The notes: generated by a model not told the origin, from the letters alone. DNA of 64,000 bases from Frigoribacterium sp. PhB24 (GCF_003755185.1 NZ_RKIC01000009.1:248001-312000), one strand, 5' to 3'. Positions 42,809-53,213 are shown, counted from the first letter of the stretch. Program-made: numbers and translations.

Positions 42809-43710
42809 CGGACGAACGCCTCGATCGCTGCGGCGGCCTGACGCGGTTTCTCGTAGTGGATCAGGTGCCCGACCCCCTCGATCACGTCGAGCGTGGCATC
42901 GGGGAACAGCGTCTGCAGCCGGTGCTGGGCGGGCAGGGCGGTGATGTCGTCGCGGTCGGCGGCGATCAAGAGGGTGGGCACCGTGACGCGGGCGGCGTAC
43001 GTGCTCACGTCACTCGACACGGAGGCGCGGAAGGCGTCGAGCACGACCCTCCGGTCGGAGAAACGCGAGAAGAAGCTGTCGTGCTGGTCGTGGATCCAGC
43101 GGCGCAGGGCTCGGTCGTGGGTCTTGACCATCGCGAGGCTGGTGAACCTCGTCACGGCCGCGTTCCGCAGCACCTGCTGGCCGGCGCGTTCGGGCAGGGC
43201 CGCGCCCGCCCAGTAGTAGAAGACGGCCAGGCGCGTGACCACGCCGCGCGGACCCTGCAGGGCGGGAGCGGCGATCGGGTTGACCAGGATCAACCGGGAG
43301 GCGCGGAGTCCGTCGGCCACCGCGGCCGACGTGACGATCGAGCCGAACGAGTGCCCCAGCACCACGACGTCGTCGCCGAGCGAGAGGGTCGCCACGAACG
43401 CCGTGAGCCAGTGCGCGTACGCCGCGACGCTGTGCTCGCCGTCCAGCGGGGTCGACTCGCCGAAGCCCGGCAGGTCGGGCATGACCACACGCGCGTGGTC
43501 GAGGTGCGCCACGACCGGTTCGAGGCCGTGGTGGTCTCCCCGGAAGCCGTGCACCGCGACGATGGTGACCCGCGCCTCCTGGCCCTCCGGCGGTTCGTAG
43601 GTCCAGTACCGGGTCAGGCTGCCTCCGACCTCGACGACGTCGTCGCGCACCGCTCGGACGTCGAGGCGGGCACGGTACGGCGACTTCACGCGGGGGGGTC
43701 GGACGATCAC
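42805..43710 (-). CDS. Alpha/beta hydrolase
   Basis: Alpha/beta-fold hydrolase of about 301 residues. Motifs: VAVHGFRGDHHGLEPVVAHL near the oxyanion loop, the nucleophile elbow VVLGHSFGSIVTSAAV (Ser), the acid in LLIAADRDDITALP and the His in VIEGVGHLIHYEKP. I choose GTG 43710 because TAGACT (43723-43718) stands 7 nt before it; the open frame upstream crosses the divergent treS promoter. It precedes the GT4 gene in a two-gene operon. The substrate is unknown; no lid domain of lipase size can be seen. Confidence 0.88.
   Translation of the reverse strand: MIVRPPRVKSPYRARLDVRAVRDDVVEVGGSLTRYWTYEPPEGQEARVTIVAVHGFRGDHHGLEPVVAHLDHARVVMPDLPGFGESTPLDGEHSVAAYAHWLTAFVATLSLGDDVVVLGHSFGSIVTSAAVADGLRASRLILVNPIAAPALQGPRGVVTRLAVFYYWAGAALPERAGQQVLRNAAVTRFTSLAMVKTHDRALRRWIHDQHDSFFSRFSDRRVVLDAFRASVSSDVSTYAARVTVPTLLIAADRDDITALPAQHRLQTLFPDATLDVIEGVGHLIHYEKPRQAAAAIEAFVR
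43567..43580 (+). repeat. Dispersed 14-mer GACCCGCGCCTCCT
   Basis: Perfect copy inside the alpha/beta hydrolase gene. Confidence 0.8.
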
Positions 43711-43768
43711 CCGCCCGAGTCTACGAGCGACGCGCTCATCGGAGTGCGCGTCCCGGCGTCCACGCCCG

Positions 43769-43774
43769 TAGGGT
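43769..43774 (+). promoter_or_regulatory. -10 box, leaderless treS
   Basis: TAGGGT, then 6 nt, then GTG 43781. No Shine-Dalgarno. Confidence 0.6.
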
Positions 43775-43780
43775 GGGCGC

Positions 43781-45520
<1,740 letters not shown>

Positions 45521-45529
45521 ACTCGCAGC

Positions 45530-46297
45530 GTGACTGACACCGAGACGACCGACGCCGCTTCCGACCTCGGGGCCGTGGGCGAACCGCCGGTCGCCTGGTG
45601 GCAGGCCCTCGGCGTCTTCGACCTCGAGACGACGGGCATCGATGTCGAGACGGCTCGCATCGTCACCGCACACGTCGGTCTGATCGACGCCACCGGGGCC
45701 ACCGTCGCCCACGGCGAGTGGTTGGCCGACCCGGGTGTCGAGATCCCCGAGCAGGCAAGCGCCGTGCACGGTATCTCGACCGAGCGGGCTCGCGCCGAGG
45801 GGCGTCCGGCCGCCGAGGTCGTGGCCGAGATCGTCGCCGCGATCCGGGCCGTCTTCGCCCGAGGCGTCCCGCTGGTCGTCTACAACGCGCCCTACGACCT
45901 CACCCTGCTCGACCGTGAGGCGCGGCGCCACGGCGTCGAGCCGCTGGGCGAGGTGGGCGAGATCGGCTGCGTCGTCGACCCCCTCGTCATCGACAAGGCC
46001 GTCGACACCTACCGCAAGGGCAAGCGCACCCTCGAGGCCGCCGCGGCCGTCTACGGCGTGTCACTCGACGACGCGCACGACGCCGGGGCCGACGCGATCG
46101 CTGCGGGCCGGGTGGCCCAGGCGATGGCGAAGCGCTACCCCGATCGACTCGACGTGCCCGTGACCGAGCTGCACGACCTGCAGGTCGGCTGGTGTTCGAC
46201 CCAGGCCGAGAGCTTCCAGCAGTACATGCGCCGTGCGAAAGACCCGACGTTCACGGCGCACGGCGACTGGCCGCACCGCCCGCTGCCGTTCGCCTAG
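45530..46297 (+). CDS. DEDDh-type 3'-5' exonuclease (DnaQ-like)
   Basis: Exonuclease of the DnaQ/epsilon family acting on DNA or RNA 3' ends. The 255 residues carry Exo I VFDLETTGIDVETARIV (Asp, Glu), Exo II VVYNAPYDLTLLDREARRHG (Asp) and Exo III DDAHDAGADAIAAGRVAQ (His-x4-Asp). In Gram-positive species such proteins can be the epsilon subunit or a stand-alone exonuclease; this one lacks a clear clamp or alpha-binding tail, so I leave it as exonuclease. The start is GTG 45530. A conserved C-terminal part (VGWCSTQAESFQQYMRRAKDP) is unusual and might hold a partner interaction. Confidence 0.92.
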   Translation: MTDTETTDAASDLGAVGEPPVAWWQALGVFDLETTGIDVETARIVTAHVGLIDATGATVAHGEWLADPGVEIPEQASAVHGISTERARAEGRPAAEVVAEIVAAIRAVFARGVPLVVYNAPYDLTLLDREARRHGVEPLGEVGEIGCVVDPLVIDKAVDTYRKGKRTLEAAAAVYGVSLDDAHDAGADAIAAGRVAQAMAKRYPDRLDVPVTELHDLQVGWCSTQAESFQQYMRRAKDPTFTAHGDWPHRPLPFA

Positions 46298-46382
46298 GCG
46301 GGTTCGCGCTCCGCGCCTCCTGGGTTCTCCGGGAACGCCCGGTCGAGTCCCGACGGATTCGGGTCGTCCGGGAACACGACGA

Positions 46383-46408
46383 AGGCGGCCCACCGAAGTG
46401 GACCGCCT
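46383..46408. terminator. Terminator between convergent exonuclease gene and rpmE2
   Basis: Stem AGGCGG-c-CCAC / GTGG-a-CCGCCT with one mismatch and a CGAA tetraloop. It serves rpmE2 on the minus strand and the exonuclease gene on the plus strand. Confidence 0.75.
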
Positions 46409-46430
46409 GAGCGTGGCGAGTGGCTGCTGC

Positions 46431-46679
46431 CTACTTGCCGAAGTTCTTGTAGCGCGAGTTGAACTTCTCGACGCGTCCGGCCGAGTCGAGGATGCGCTGC
46501 TTGCCCGTGTAGAACGGGTGCGACTCGGACGAGATCTCGACGTCGATGACCGGGTAGGTCTCACCGTCGAGCTCGATGGTCTTGTCGCTGGTCGTCGTGG
46601 AGCGCGTGAGGAACGTGGCGCCCGATGCGAGGTCCCGGAAGACGATCTGCTTGTACTCGGGGTGGATGTCGGTCTTCAT
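46431..46679 (-). CDS. rpmE2: 50S ribosomal protein L31 type B
   Basis: Ribosomal protein of the large subunit, the zinc-free (type B) paralogue. The 82 residues [19 protein letters not shown]... lack the Cys pair of type A L31 and carry the family sequence [25 protein letters not shown]. In many actinobacteria the type B gene is turned on by zinc limitation through Zur. I see no obvious Zur palindrome upstream. TATCGT (46763-46758) is a plausible -10 and gives a leader of about 70 nt with AGGAC before ATG. Confidence 0.97.
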   Translation of the reverse strand: MKTDIHPEYKQIVFRDLASGATFLTRSTTTSDKTIELDGETYPVIDVEISSESHPFYTGKQRILDSAGRVEKFNSRYKNFGK

Positions 46680-46785
46680 GATTGTCCTAGGTCTAGCGAA
46701 CGAGTGATGATGGTGAGTTCAGGAGGCACGCGCAGCATCGCTGCGGGCCAGCTGTCAACGATACCAGACCGACGGCCCGGATCGT

Positions 46786-46799
46786 AGGAGGCGCGGGTC
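46786..46799 (-). repeat. Dispersed 14-mer GACCCGCGCCTCCT
   Basis: Perfect copy, reverse orientation, at the end of the orphan ABC ATPase gene and into the intergenic gap. Confidence 0.8.
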
Positions 46800-47583
46800 A
46801 GCCTGCTGCGCGAGCCGAGTACCGGCCGCCGTCGGACTCGACCCACAGATCGACCCCGAAGGTGGCGCCGAGGGTCTCGGCCGTGATGACCTCGTCCAGA
46901 GGGCCTGCCGCGACGACGGACCCGTGGTCGAGCAGCAGGGCGTGCGTGAACCCCCGGGGGATCTCTTCGACGTGGTGGGTCACCATGACGATGGCCGGAG
47001 CACCCTCGGACGAGGCGTAGCCCGACAGCATCTGCAGCAGTTCTTCGCGGGCGCCGAGGTCGAGGCTGGCGGCCGGCTCGTCGAGCAGCAACAGCTCGGG
47101 GTCGGTCATGACCGAGCGGGCGATCTGGACGCGCTTCTGCTCGCCGTCGCTCAGCTCGCCGAAGGTTCGGTCGGACAAATGGTCGAGCTTCCATTCGTCG
47201 AGCACACGGTGAGCCCGACGCACGTCGACGCCCTCGTACTCTTCGTTCCAGCGGCCCGTGACCGAGTAGGCGGCCGTCAGGACGACGTCGACGACTTTCT
47301 CCTTGGCGGGGATGCGTCGGGCGATGGCCGTCGACGCGAAGCCGATGCGGGGTCGCAGGTCGAAGAGGTCGACCGAACCGAGGTCGGAGCCCAGGATGCT
47401 GGCCTCGCCCGAGGACGGGTGGCTCTGCGCCGCGGCCACCTGCAGCAGGCTCGTCTTGCCGGCGCCGTTGGGGCCGAGCACGACCCAGCGCTCATCGGAG
47501 TCGACCGTCCAGGTCAGCTTGTCGACGACGGCTGTGCCGCCTCGGACGATCGAGACATCGGTGAGCTGCAGGACGGTAGGCAT
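46798..47583 (-). CDS. Orphan ABC transporter ATP-binding protein
   Basis: ATPase subunit without a neighbouring permease. The 261 residues show Walker A LGPNGAGKTSLLQVAAAQ, a Q-loop region, the ABC signature LSDGEQKRVQIARSV (LSDGE in place of LSGGQ), Walker B LLLLDEPAASLDLGAREEL and the H-loop VTHHVEEIP. The LSDGE form and the sequence FLDLRPRIGFAS-like segment put it near ModF/iron-type ATPases. ATG 47583 is 7 nt after TAGGCT (47596-47591), whose TAG is the stop codon of glgA. The function is unknown. Confidence 0.88.
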   Translation of the reverse strand: MPTVLQLTDVSIVRGGTAVVDKLTWTVDSDERWVVLGPNGAGKTSLLQVAAAQSHPSSGEASILGSDLGSVDLFDLRPRIGFASTAIARRIPAKEKVVDVVLTAAYSVTGRWNEEYEGVDVRRAHRVLDEWKLDHLSDRTFGELSDGEQKRVQIARSVMTDPELLLLDEPAASLDLGAREELLQMLSGYASSEGAPAIVMVTHHVEEIPRGFTHALLLDHGSVVAAGPLDEVITAETLGATFGVDLWVESDGGRYSARAAG

Positions 47584-47590
47584 GCGACCC

Positions 47591-47596
47591 AGCCTA
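47591..47596 (-). promoter_or_regulatory. -10 box of the orphan ABC ATPase gene, overlapping the glgA stop
   Basis: TAGGCT on the minus strand, 7 nt before ATG 47583; its TAG ends glgA. Confidence 0.5.
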
Positions 47597-48778
47597 GTTG
47601 AGCAGGCTCTGGTAGACCCGCAGCGTCTGCTCGGCGATCCGTGCCCACGAGAACTCTTCTTCCGCCCGCATGCGACCGGCCCGGCCCATCAGGCGGGCGA
47701 GCGCCGGGTCGGAGACGACCTCGATGAGCGTCGCCGCCAGGTCGGCGACGAAGCGGTCGGGGTCGACCGGGGTGCCGGTGCCGTCCTGCACCTGCTCGAG
47801 GGGCACGATGCGACCGGTGAGACCGTCGGCGACGACCTCGGGGATGCCGCCCGTGTCCGACCCCACGACGGGCACGCCGCAAGCCATCGCCTCGAGGTTC
47901 ACGATGCCGAGGGGTTCGTAGACCGACGGGCAGACGAAGGTCGTGGCCTGGCTCAGCACCGCGCTGAGCTGGTGGCGGGGTAGTACGGTGTCGATCCAGA
48001 CGACCCCGGTGCGTTCTTCTTGCAGCTCGCGAACGAGACCGGTGACCTCGGCCATGATCTCGGGGGTGTCAGGGGCACCGGCGCAGAGTACGAGCTGCAC
48101 GTCGGCGGGCAGCAGCTTCGCCGCGCGCAGCAGGTACGGCAGTCCCTTCTGGCGAGTGATGCGGCCGACGAAGACGACGGAGGGGCGGTCGGGGTCGATG
48201 CCCAGGCCCCGGACCGTCTCGGCGTCGTCGACGCGCCGCCAGCCCTCGAGGTCGATGCCGTTGTAGACGACCTCGACCTTGGACTCGTCGATCGTCGGGT
48301 ACGAGCGGAGGATGTCGCGCCGCATGCCGTCGCTCACGGCGATGACGCGGTCGGCGGTCTCGTAGGCCTGACGCTCGATCCAGCTCGAGACGCGGTAGCC
48401 GCCGCCGAGCTGCTCGGCCTTCCAGGGGCGGAGGGGCTCCAGGCTGTGGGCCGTCAGGACGTGAGGGACGCCGTGCAGCATCTGGGCCAGCTGGCCGGCC
48501 GCGTTCGCATACCAGGTGTGGCTGTGGACGACGTCGGCTCCGGCGACGTCCTGAGCCATGGTGACGTCGACTCCGAGGGTGCGCAGGGTCGCGTTCGCCT
48601 GGTCGAGCTGGGGCAGGTCGGGGTAGCCCGTCGTGTCGGGTTCGGGGTCGACGTCGCCGAAGGCCCGCACCTGCACCTCGACGCCCCGACGCAGGGCCTT
48701 GACGAGCTCGACGACGTGGACACCGGCGCCCCCGTAGACGTTGGGCGGGTATTCCTTGCTGATGACATCGACTCGCAC
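47594..48778 (-). CDS. glgA: Glycogen synthase / alpha-maltose-1-phosphate synthase (GlgA/GlgM-type)
   Basis: ADP-glucose-using GT-B enzyme. In actinobacteria this group (GlgM in mycobacteria) can make alpha-maltose-1-phosphate as well as extend glucan. The 394 residues begin MRVDVISKEYPPNVYGGAG and include HSHTWYANAAGQLAQMLHGVPHV, VEVVYNGIDLEGW, VVFVGRITRQKGLPYLLRAAK and the E-x7-E region SVYEPLGIVNLEAMACG. GTG 48778 is chosen because TACGGT lies 7 nt upstream. It is divergent from glgC, which supplies its ADP-glucose. Confidence 0.95.
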   Translation of the reverse strand: MRVDVISKEYPPNVYGGAGVHVVELVKALRRGVEVQVRAFGDVDPEPDTTGYPDLPQLDQANATLRTLGVDVTMAQDVAGADVVHSHTWYANAAGQLAQMLHGVPHVLTAHSLEPLRPWKAEQLGGGYRVSSWIERQAYETADRVIAVSDGMRRDILRSYPTIDESKVEVVYNGIDLEGWRRVDDAETVRGLGIDPDRPSVVFVGRITRQKGLPYLLRAAKLLPADVQLVLCAGAPDTPEIMAEVTGLVRELQEERTGVVWIDTVLPRHQLSAVLSQATTFVCPSVYEPLGIVNLEAMACGVPVVGSDTGGIPEVVADGLTGRIVPLEQVQDGTGTPVDPDRFVADLAATLIEVVSDPALARLMGRAGRMRAEEEFSWARIAEQTLRVYQSLLN

Positions 48779-48785
48779 GTGGTTC

Positions 48786-48819
48786 ACCGTAGTCGTGCGA
48801 CCGTGAATCGTGCCATTCT
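48786..48819. promoter_or_regulatory. Divergent glgA/glgC promoters
   Basis: Only 47 bp separate GTG 48778 (glgA, minus) and ATG 48826 (glgC, plus). TACGGT on the minus strand (48791-48786) is 7 nt from glgA. CATTCT on the plus strand (48814-48819) is 6 nt from glgC; its first base departs from TANNNT. Both genes are probably leaderless and could be co-regulated. Confidence 0.5.
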
Positions 48820-48825
48820 GGCCCC

Positions 48826-50067
48826 ATGGCATCAAAGAAGATCTTCGGCATCGTCCTGGCTGGCGGCGAGGGCAAACGCCTGATGCCGCTGACCGCCGAT
48901 CGCGCTAAGCCCGCAGTCCCGTTCGGTGGCAACTACCGTCTCGTCGACTTCGCCCTGTCCAACCTGATCAACTCGGGTCTGCGACAGATCGTCGTCCTCA
49001 CCCAGTACAAGTCGCACAGCCTCGACCGCCACGTGTCCCAGACCTGGAGCATCGAGGGTCTGCTCGGCGCCTACGTCGCGTCCGTCCCGGCTCAGCAGCG
49101 CCTCGGCAAGCGCTGGTTCGCCGGCAGCGCCGACGCGATCCTGCAGAGCCTCAACCTGTTGCGTGACGAGAAGCCCGACATCGTCGTCGTGGTGGGTGCC
49201 GACCACGTCTACCGCATGGATTTCTCGCAGATGATCGAGGCGCACATCGCGTCCGGCGCCGGTGTCACCGTCGCGGCGATCCGTCAGCCCATCTCCCTCG
49301 CCGACCAGTTCGGCGTCATCGAGGTCGACTCCGACGACCCGACGCGGATCGGCCGGTTCCTCGAGAAGCCGACAGACGCCACGGGCCTGCCGGACTCCCC
49401 CGACGAGATCCTCGCCTCGATGGGCAACTACGTGTTCGACGCGGACGTCCTCATCGACGCCGTGCTGCGTGACGGTGAGAAGCCCGACTCGAAGCACGAC
49501 ATGGGTGGCGACATCGTCCCCGACTTCGTCTCCCGCGGCGACGCCGCCGTCTACGACCTGAACCGCAACGAGGTGCCCGGCTCGACCGAGCGCGACCGCT
49601 ACTACTGGCGTGACGTCGGCACCATCGACTCGTTCTACGACGCGCACCGCGACCTGATCTCGGCCCTGCCGATCTTCAACCTCTACAACACCGACTGGCC
49701 GATCTTCAGCCAGCAGCTCAACTCTCCCCCGGCGAAGTTCGTCCGGGACGGGCACGGCAACCTCGGGACGACGATCGACTCGATCGTCTCTCTGGGATCG
49801 TTGCTCTCGGGCGCGCACGTCGAACGCAGCGTCCTGGGTCCCTGGTGCACCCTCGACAGTGGATCGCGCGTGGTCGACTCGGTCGTGTTCGAGCGGGCTC
49901 ACGTCGGACCGAACGCCGTCGTCAATCGGGCGATCCTCGACAAGGACGTCGTCATCGCGGCCGGCGCCTCCGTCGGCGTCGATCCCGAGGCGGATCGGGC
50001 CCGCGGCTTCACCGTCACCCCCTCGGGCATCACGGTGGTCGGCAAGGGCGTCCGGGTCGACCAGTAG
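48826..50067 (+). CDS. glgC: Glucose-1-phosphate adenylyltransferase
   Basis: Makes ADP-glucose from glucose-1-phosphate and ATP, the first committed step toward glycogen and alpha-glucans. The 413 residues show [26 protein letters not shown] (nucleotide and substrate binding, catalytic Arg-Lys), [21 protein letters not shown], the FLEKPTD loop and the C-terminal left-handed beta-helix ([33 protein letters not shown]) that mediates allosteric control. It is divergent from glgA and ends 53 nt before serB. Confidence 0.98.
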   Translation: MASKKIFGIVLAGGEGKRLMPLTADRAKPAVPFGGNYRLVDFALSNLINSGLRQIVVLTQYKSHSLDRHVSQTWSIEGLLGAYVASVPAQQRLGKRWFAGSADAILQSLNLLRDEKPDIVVVVGADHVYRMDFSQMIEAHIASGAGVTVAAIRQPISLADQFGVIEVDSDDPTRIGRFLEKPTDATGLPDSPDEILASMGNYVFDADVLIDAVLRDGEKPDSKHDMGGDIVPDFVSRGDAAVYDLNRNEVPGSTERDRYYWRDVGTIDSFYDAHRDLISALPIFNLYNTDWPIFSQQLNSPPAKFVRDGHGNLGTTIDSIVSLGSLLSGAHVERSVLGPWCTLDSGSRVVDSVVFERAHVGPNAVVNRAILDKDVVIAAGASVGVDPEADRARGFTVTPSGITVVGKGVRVDQ

Positions 50068-50108
50068 ACGTCTCGAGACACACGACCGGCGCGGCGCGCC
50101 GACGGCCC

Positions 50109-50114
50109 TAGGCT
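50109..50114 (+). promoter_or_regulatory. -10 box, leaderless serB
   Basis: TAGGCT, 6 nt before GTG 50121; no Shine-Dalgarno. Confidence 0.55.
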
Positions 50115-50120
50115 GTCGGC

Positions 50121-50759
50121 GTGCCGCGCTTCCTCATCGTCCTCGACGTCGACTCCACCCTGATCGAGGACGAGGTGATCGAGCTCTTGGCCGACGCCGC
50201 CGGTTCGCGCGATCAGGTCGAGGACGTCACCTCCCGAGCCATGGCGGGCGAGCTCGATTTCGCCGCGAGTCTCGCCGCGCGCGTCGCGACCCTCGAGGGG
50301 TTGCCCCAGTCGGTGTTCGCCGACGTGCGCTCGCGCCTCACGCCGACCCGTGGCGTCCGAGAGCTCGTCGATGGCATCCATGCCGCGGGCGGCCTCGTCG
50401 GCGTCGTGTCAGGGGGGTTCCACGAGACCCTGGACCCGCTGGCCGACGACCTGGGCCTGGACTTCCGCCGGGCGAACCGCCTCGAACTGCGCGACGGCCG
50501 GCTGACCGGGCGGGTCTCCGGCCCCGTGATCGACGCGCATGCGAAGGCCGTCGCGCTCCGAGAATGGGCCGAGGAGGCGCGGGTCGCGGTCGCGCACACG
50601 GTCGCCGTGGGCGACGGGGCGAACGACCTCGAGATGATGGCCGCGGCCGCCTTGTCGGTGGCGTTCAACGCCAAGCCTCGGGTCCGCGAGCGAGCGGACG
50701 TCGTCGTCGGGACGAACGACCTCTCACAGCTCCTGCCCCTGCTCGGTCTGCGGGGCTGA
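50121..50759 (+). CDS. serB: Phosphoserine phosphatase
   Basis: Last step of serine synthesis, hydrolysis of phosphoserine, by a HAD-fold enzyme. The 212 residues have motif I LDVDSTLIEDEVIELLADAAG (nucleophile Asp), motif II GVVSGGFHETLDPLA (Ser), motif III Lys in DAHAKAVAL and motif IV AVGDGANDLEMMAAAALSVAFNAKP. It lacks the ACT-like regulatory domain found in the long form of the enzyme, so it is the short version. It stands after glgC but probably has its own promoter. Confidence 0.95.
   Translation: MPRFLIVLDVDSTLIEDEVIELLADAAGSRDQVEDVTSRAMAGELDFAASLAARVATLEGLPQSVFADVRSRLTPTRGVRELVDGIHAAGGLVGVVSGGFHETLDPLADDLGLDFRRANRLELRDGRLTGRVSGPVIDAHAKAVALREWAEEARVAVAHTVAVGDGANDLEMMAAAALSVAFNAKPRVRERADVVVGTNDLSQLLPLLGLRG
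50572..50585 (-). repeat. Dispersed 14-mer GACCCGCGCCTCCT
   Basis: Perfect copy, reverse orientation, inside serB. Confidence 0.8.
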
Positions 50760-50792
50760 GCCACCTCGGCGGGCGGGCCTGCGTCGGGTGCC

Positions 50793-50806
50793 GACCCGCG
50801 CCTCCT
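50793..50806 (+). repeat. Dispersed 14-mer GACCCGCGCCTCCT
   Basis: Perfect copy in the gap between serB and fabG. Confidence 0.8.
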
Positions 50807-50838
50807 GCAGTGGTCGGGCCCGAGGGCGGTGCCGAGGA

Positions 50839-51549
50839 CTAGTGGCCCATGCCGAGACCGCCGTCGACGGGGATCACGGCACCCGAGATGTAAGCGGCGT
50901 CGTCGCCCGCGAGCCAAGCGATCGCCTTGGCGATCTCGGCCGCGGTGCCGTACCGGCCGGCGGGGATGCTCTTCTTGTACTCGGCCTGCTGCGCCTCGGG
51001 CAGGACGGCCGTCATGTCGGTCTCGACGAAGCCGGGGGCCACCACGTTGGCGGTGATGCCGCGTGCCCCGAGCTCGCGGGTGAGCGACCGGGCGAAGCCG
51101 ACGAGGCCGGCCTTCGAGGCGGCGTAGTTCGCCTGGCCCGGGCCGCCGTAGAGGCCGACGACGCTCGAGACGAGGACGATGCGGCCGAATCGAGCCTTGA
51201 GCATGCCTTTCGAGGCCCGCTTGACGACGCGGAACGCGCCGCCGAGGTTCGTGTCGACGACCGAGGTGAAGTCGTCCTCCGTCATGCGCATGAGCAGGCC
51301 GTCCTTGGTGATGCCGGCGTTCGCGACGACGACCTCGACCGGCCCGAGCTGCGCTTCGATCGTCGTGAAAGCCGCGTCGATCGACGCGGCGTCGGTGACG
51401 TCGGCGACGACGGTCAGCGTGCCCTCGGGGCCCTGGCCGGTGCGGGCCGTGACGGCGACGCGGTGTCCCTGGGCGACGAACTCCTCGGCGATGGCGAAGC
51501 CGATGCCGCGGTTGCCGCCGGTGACGAGAACGGTGCGGGGCGTGGTCAT
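50839..51549 (-). CDS. fabG: 3-oxoacyl-ACP reductase FabG
   Basis: NADPH-dependent reduction of 3-ketoacyl-ACP in fatty-acid elongation. The 236 residues of the short-chain dehydrogenase fold show the cofactor motif VLVTGGNRGIGFAIAEEF, NAG at VVVANAGITKDGLL, the catalytic Ser, Tyr-x3-Lys (LVSSVVGLYGGPGQANYAASKAGL) and the C-terminal PGFVETDMT. ATG 51549 has a strong Shine-Dalgarno (GAGGAG). TAGGCT (51640-51635) is a likely -10. An acyl-carrier role is assumed from similarity; no other fatty-acid genes are close. Confidence 0.94.
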   Translation of the reverse strand: MTTPRTVLVTGGNRGIGFAIAEEFVAQGHRVAVTARTGQGPEGTLTVVADVTDAASIDAAFTTIEAQLGPVEVVVANAGITKDGLLMRMTEDDFTSVVDTNLGGAFRVVKRASKGMLKARFGRIVLVSSVVGLYGGPGQANYAASKAGLVGFARSLTRELGARGITANVVAPGFVETDMTAVLPEAQQAEYKKSIPAGRYGTAAEIAKAIAWLAGDDAAYISGAVIPVDGGLGMGH

Positions 51550-51754
51550 GGGTGGTCTCCTCGTGAGCGATCTCGACGCTCGCCGCTCGGTGCGGCGGCG
51601 GATCGGCGAACCTGTGATCGGCAGGCCGCCGACCAGCCTACTGTCGGACACCGGTCTTAGGATCGAGACGGTCCCCCGGACGTCTCGTCCCCGAGATCGA
51701 TCCGGCACCCGTCCGTGGTGCGTCCGCCCTCCTCCCGACACCGAGGTGTGCCCC

Positions 51755-52129
51755 GTGAAGGCCTCGAACACGATCACGTCACTCCCGCCCTCCCCCACCG
51801 ACGACCGTCACTCCCGCATGGTCAAGTACCTGGTGGCGATGGGCATCAGGCTGGTCTGCATCGCCCTCTGCTTCGTCTTCCCCCTGGGGTGGTGGACGCT
51901 GCTGCCCGTCATCGGTGCGGTCGTCATCCCGTACATCGCCGTGGTGTTCGCCAACGTCGGCCACGAGTCGGGCGACGCGGTCGAGAGCCCTGGCGGCATC
52001 GAGTTGTACCGCGAGCCACAGGCGCCGTTCCGACCGACGGTGGTCGACGGCGACGCCGGACCCTCGGGGCCGGCGGCATCATCCGACGGCGCGCCCGGCG
52101 AGGCGGATCACGATCGTCGGAGCGCCTGA
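51755..52129 (+). CDS. DUF3099 membrane protein
   Basis: Small integral membrane protein of a family (DUF3099) found throughout actinobacteria, function unknown. The 124 residues have the recognisable start ITSLPPSPTDDRHSRMVKYLVAMGIR, two helices (about 26-43, VCIALCFVFPLGWWTLL, and 45-62, IGAVVIPYIAVVFAN) and an acidic, disordered C-terminal tail. GTG 51755 has the Shine-Dalgarno GAGGTG, and TAGGAT (51658-51663) fits as -10. It heads a unit with the small Cys/His protein and SURF1 (1-nt and 4-nt overlaps), which may tie it to oxidase assembly. Confidence 0.9.
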   Translation: MKASNTITSLPPSPTDDRHSRMVKYLVAMGIRLVCIALCFVFPLGWWTLLPVIGAVVIPYIAVVFANVGHESGDAVESPGGIELYREPQAPFRPTVVDGDAGPSGPAASSDGAPGEADHDRRSA

Positions 52130-52365
52130 TGCTCGGCCTCGATCCCGTCGGCGTGCAGTGCTCTCGTGCCTCGTGTCGAGCCGAGGCACGGCATAATGTG
52201 CACTGGCGCAACCCCAAGATCCACGGCATCGAGCGGGTGAAGGTGTGGTCCGCGTGTGACGAGCACGTGGACTTCCTGCGCGAGTTCCTCGAGGCACGTG
52301 ACTTCCCGGTCGTCGTGACGGGGGTGTCAGAGGTCGTCGAACAGGTCGGAACGGAGGTGCGGTGA
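52129..52365 (+). CDS. Small Cys/His-rich protein, unknown function
   Basis: A 78-residue protein with probable metal-binding pattern: Cys11, Cys16, His22, His25, His32, then Cys43 and His46 (C-x2-H). Conserved-looking core HWRNPKIHGIERVKVWSAC. I recall from memory that proteins of this kind are sometimes labelled acetone carboxylase in databases, which the size and sequence do not support. ATG 52129 overlaps the DUF3099 stop (TGATG), and its 3' end overlaps SURF1 by 4 nt, so it sits inside a cytochrome-oxidase-assembly-like unit. A zinc or copper role in that process is an inference. Confidence 0.8.
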   Translation: MLGLDPVGVQCSRASCRAEARHNVHWRNPKIHGIERVKVWSACDEHVDFLREFLEARDFPVVVTGVSEVVEQVGTEVR

Positions 52366-53213
52366 CGAACATCCGCTTCGCCCTCTCGCGCCGGTGGCTG
52401 GGTTACCTCGCCGTCGCCGTGGTCTTCGCGATCATCTGCGTCTTCCTCGCGCATTGGCAGTGGTCCCGTCACGACGAGAAGCTCGCGGTCGTGCACCAGC
52501 TCGAGCAGACCTACGACGCCGACCCGATTGCCCTGCAGCAGGCGTTGCCGGAGCTGTCGTCCTACGAGTCCGCCCAAGAGTGGCAGCCGGTCGAGATGAC
52601 CGGGCGTTACCTCGCCGACGACGAGTTGCTCGTGCGCAACCGCCCGCTCAACGGCCAGCCCGGCTTCGAGGTGCTCGTGCCGTTCCGTACGACGCAGGGC
52701 GACGTCTTCGTCGTCGACCGCGGCTGGGTGCCGACCGGCAACGCCCAGGACTCCCCCGACGTCGTGCCCGCGCCTCCATCGGGCGACGTGACGGTCGTCG
52801 CGCGACTCAAACCCGGTGAACCGGCCCTGGGTGACCGTACGGGTGTGCCCGGCACCAACCAGATCGCGACCATCCAACTCAGCGAGGTCGAGTCCAGGGT
52901 GGGGCAGCCCATCTACTCGAACGCATACGGCCTCGTCGTCAGCGAGAGCCCCGCGCCGGCTACGGCACCCGTGCCGTCCTCGAAGCCCGAGATCGATACC
53001 GGCTTGAACCTGTCGTACTTCGTCCAATGGCTGATGTTCGCGGTCGGAGCCTTCGGCTTCCTGTTCTACGTCTTCCGACAGGAGTACCGCAACCAGAACG
53101 CCGACGACGACGAACTCGTCGAGCGTGAGGCCGAACGGCAGCGTCGACGTGAGGCCCGACCACGGCACGACAACGACGTCGAGGACGAGATCCTCGACGG
53201 CGCCCGCCGCTGA
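52362..53213 (+). CDS. SURF1-family cytochrome oxidase assembly protein
   Basis: Assembly factor for the heme a/a3 cytochrome c oxidase, thought to help place heme a. The 283 residues have two membrane helices: one at the start (LGYLAVAVVFAIICVFLAHWQW, about 12-33) and one near residue 222-242 (FVQWLMFAVGAFGFLFYVF). The loop carries the SURF1 signatures WQPVEMTGRYL, LLVRNRPLNGQPGFEVLVPF and DRGWVPTG. The C-terminus is charged and cytosolic. GTG 52362 overlaps the upstream stop, with Shine-Dalgarno GGAGG. CtaA and CtaB are encoded 7-9 kb away. Confidence 0.94.
   Translation: MTNIRFALSRRWLGYLAVAVVFAIICVFLAHWQWSRHDEKLAVVHQLEQTYDADPIALQQALPELSSYESAQEWQPVEMTGRYLADDELLVRNRPLNGQPGFEVLVPFRTTQGDVFVVDRGWVPTGNAQDSPDVVPAPPSGDVTVVARLKPGEPALGDRTGVPGTNQIATIQLSEVESRVGQPIYSNAYGLVVSESPAPATAPVPSSKPEIDTGLNLSYFVQWLMFAVGAFGFLFYVFRQEYRNQNADDDELVEREAERQRRREARPRHDNDVEDEILDGARR

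Noticed and set aside
46680-46800. A Zur site upstream of rpmE2
   Set aside because: No TGAxAATxATTxTCA-like palindrome is visible between the start codon and the likely -10.
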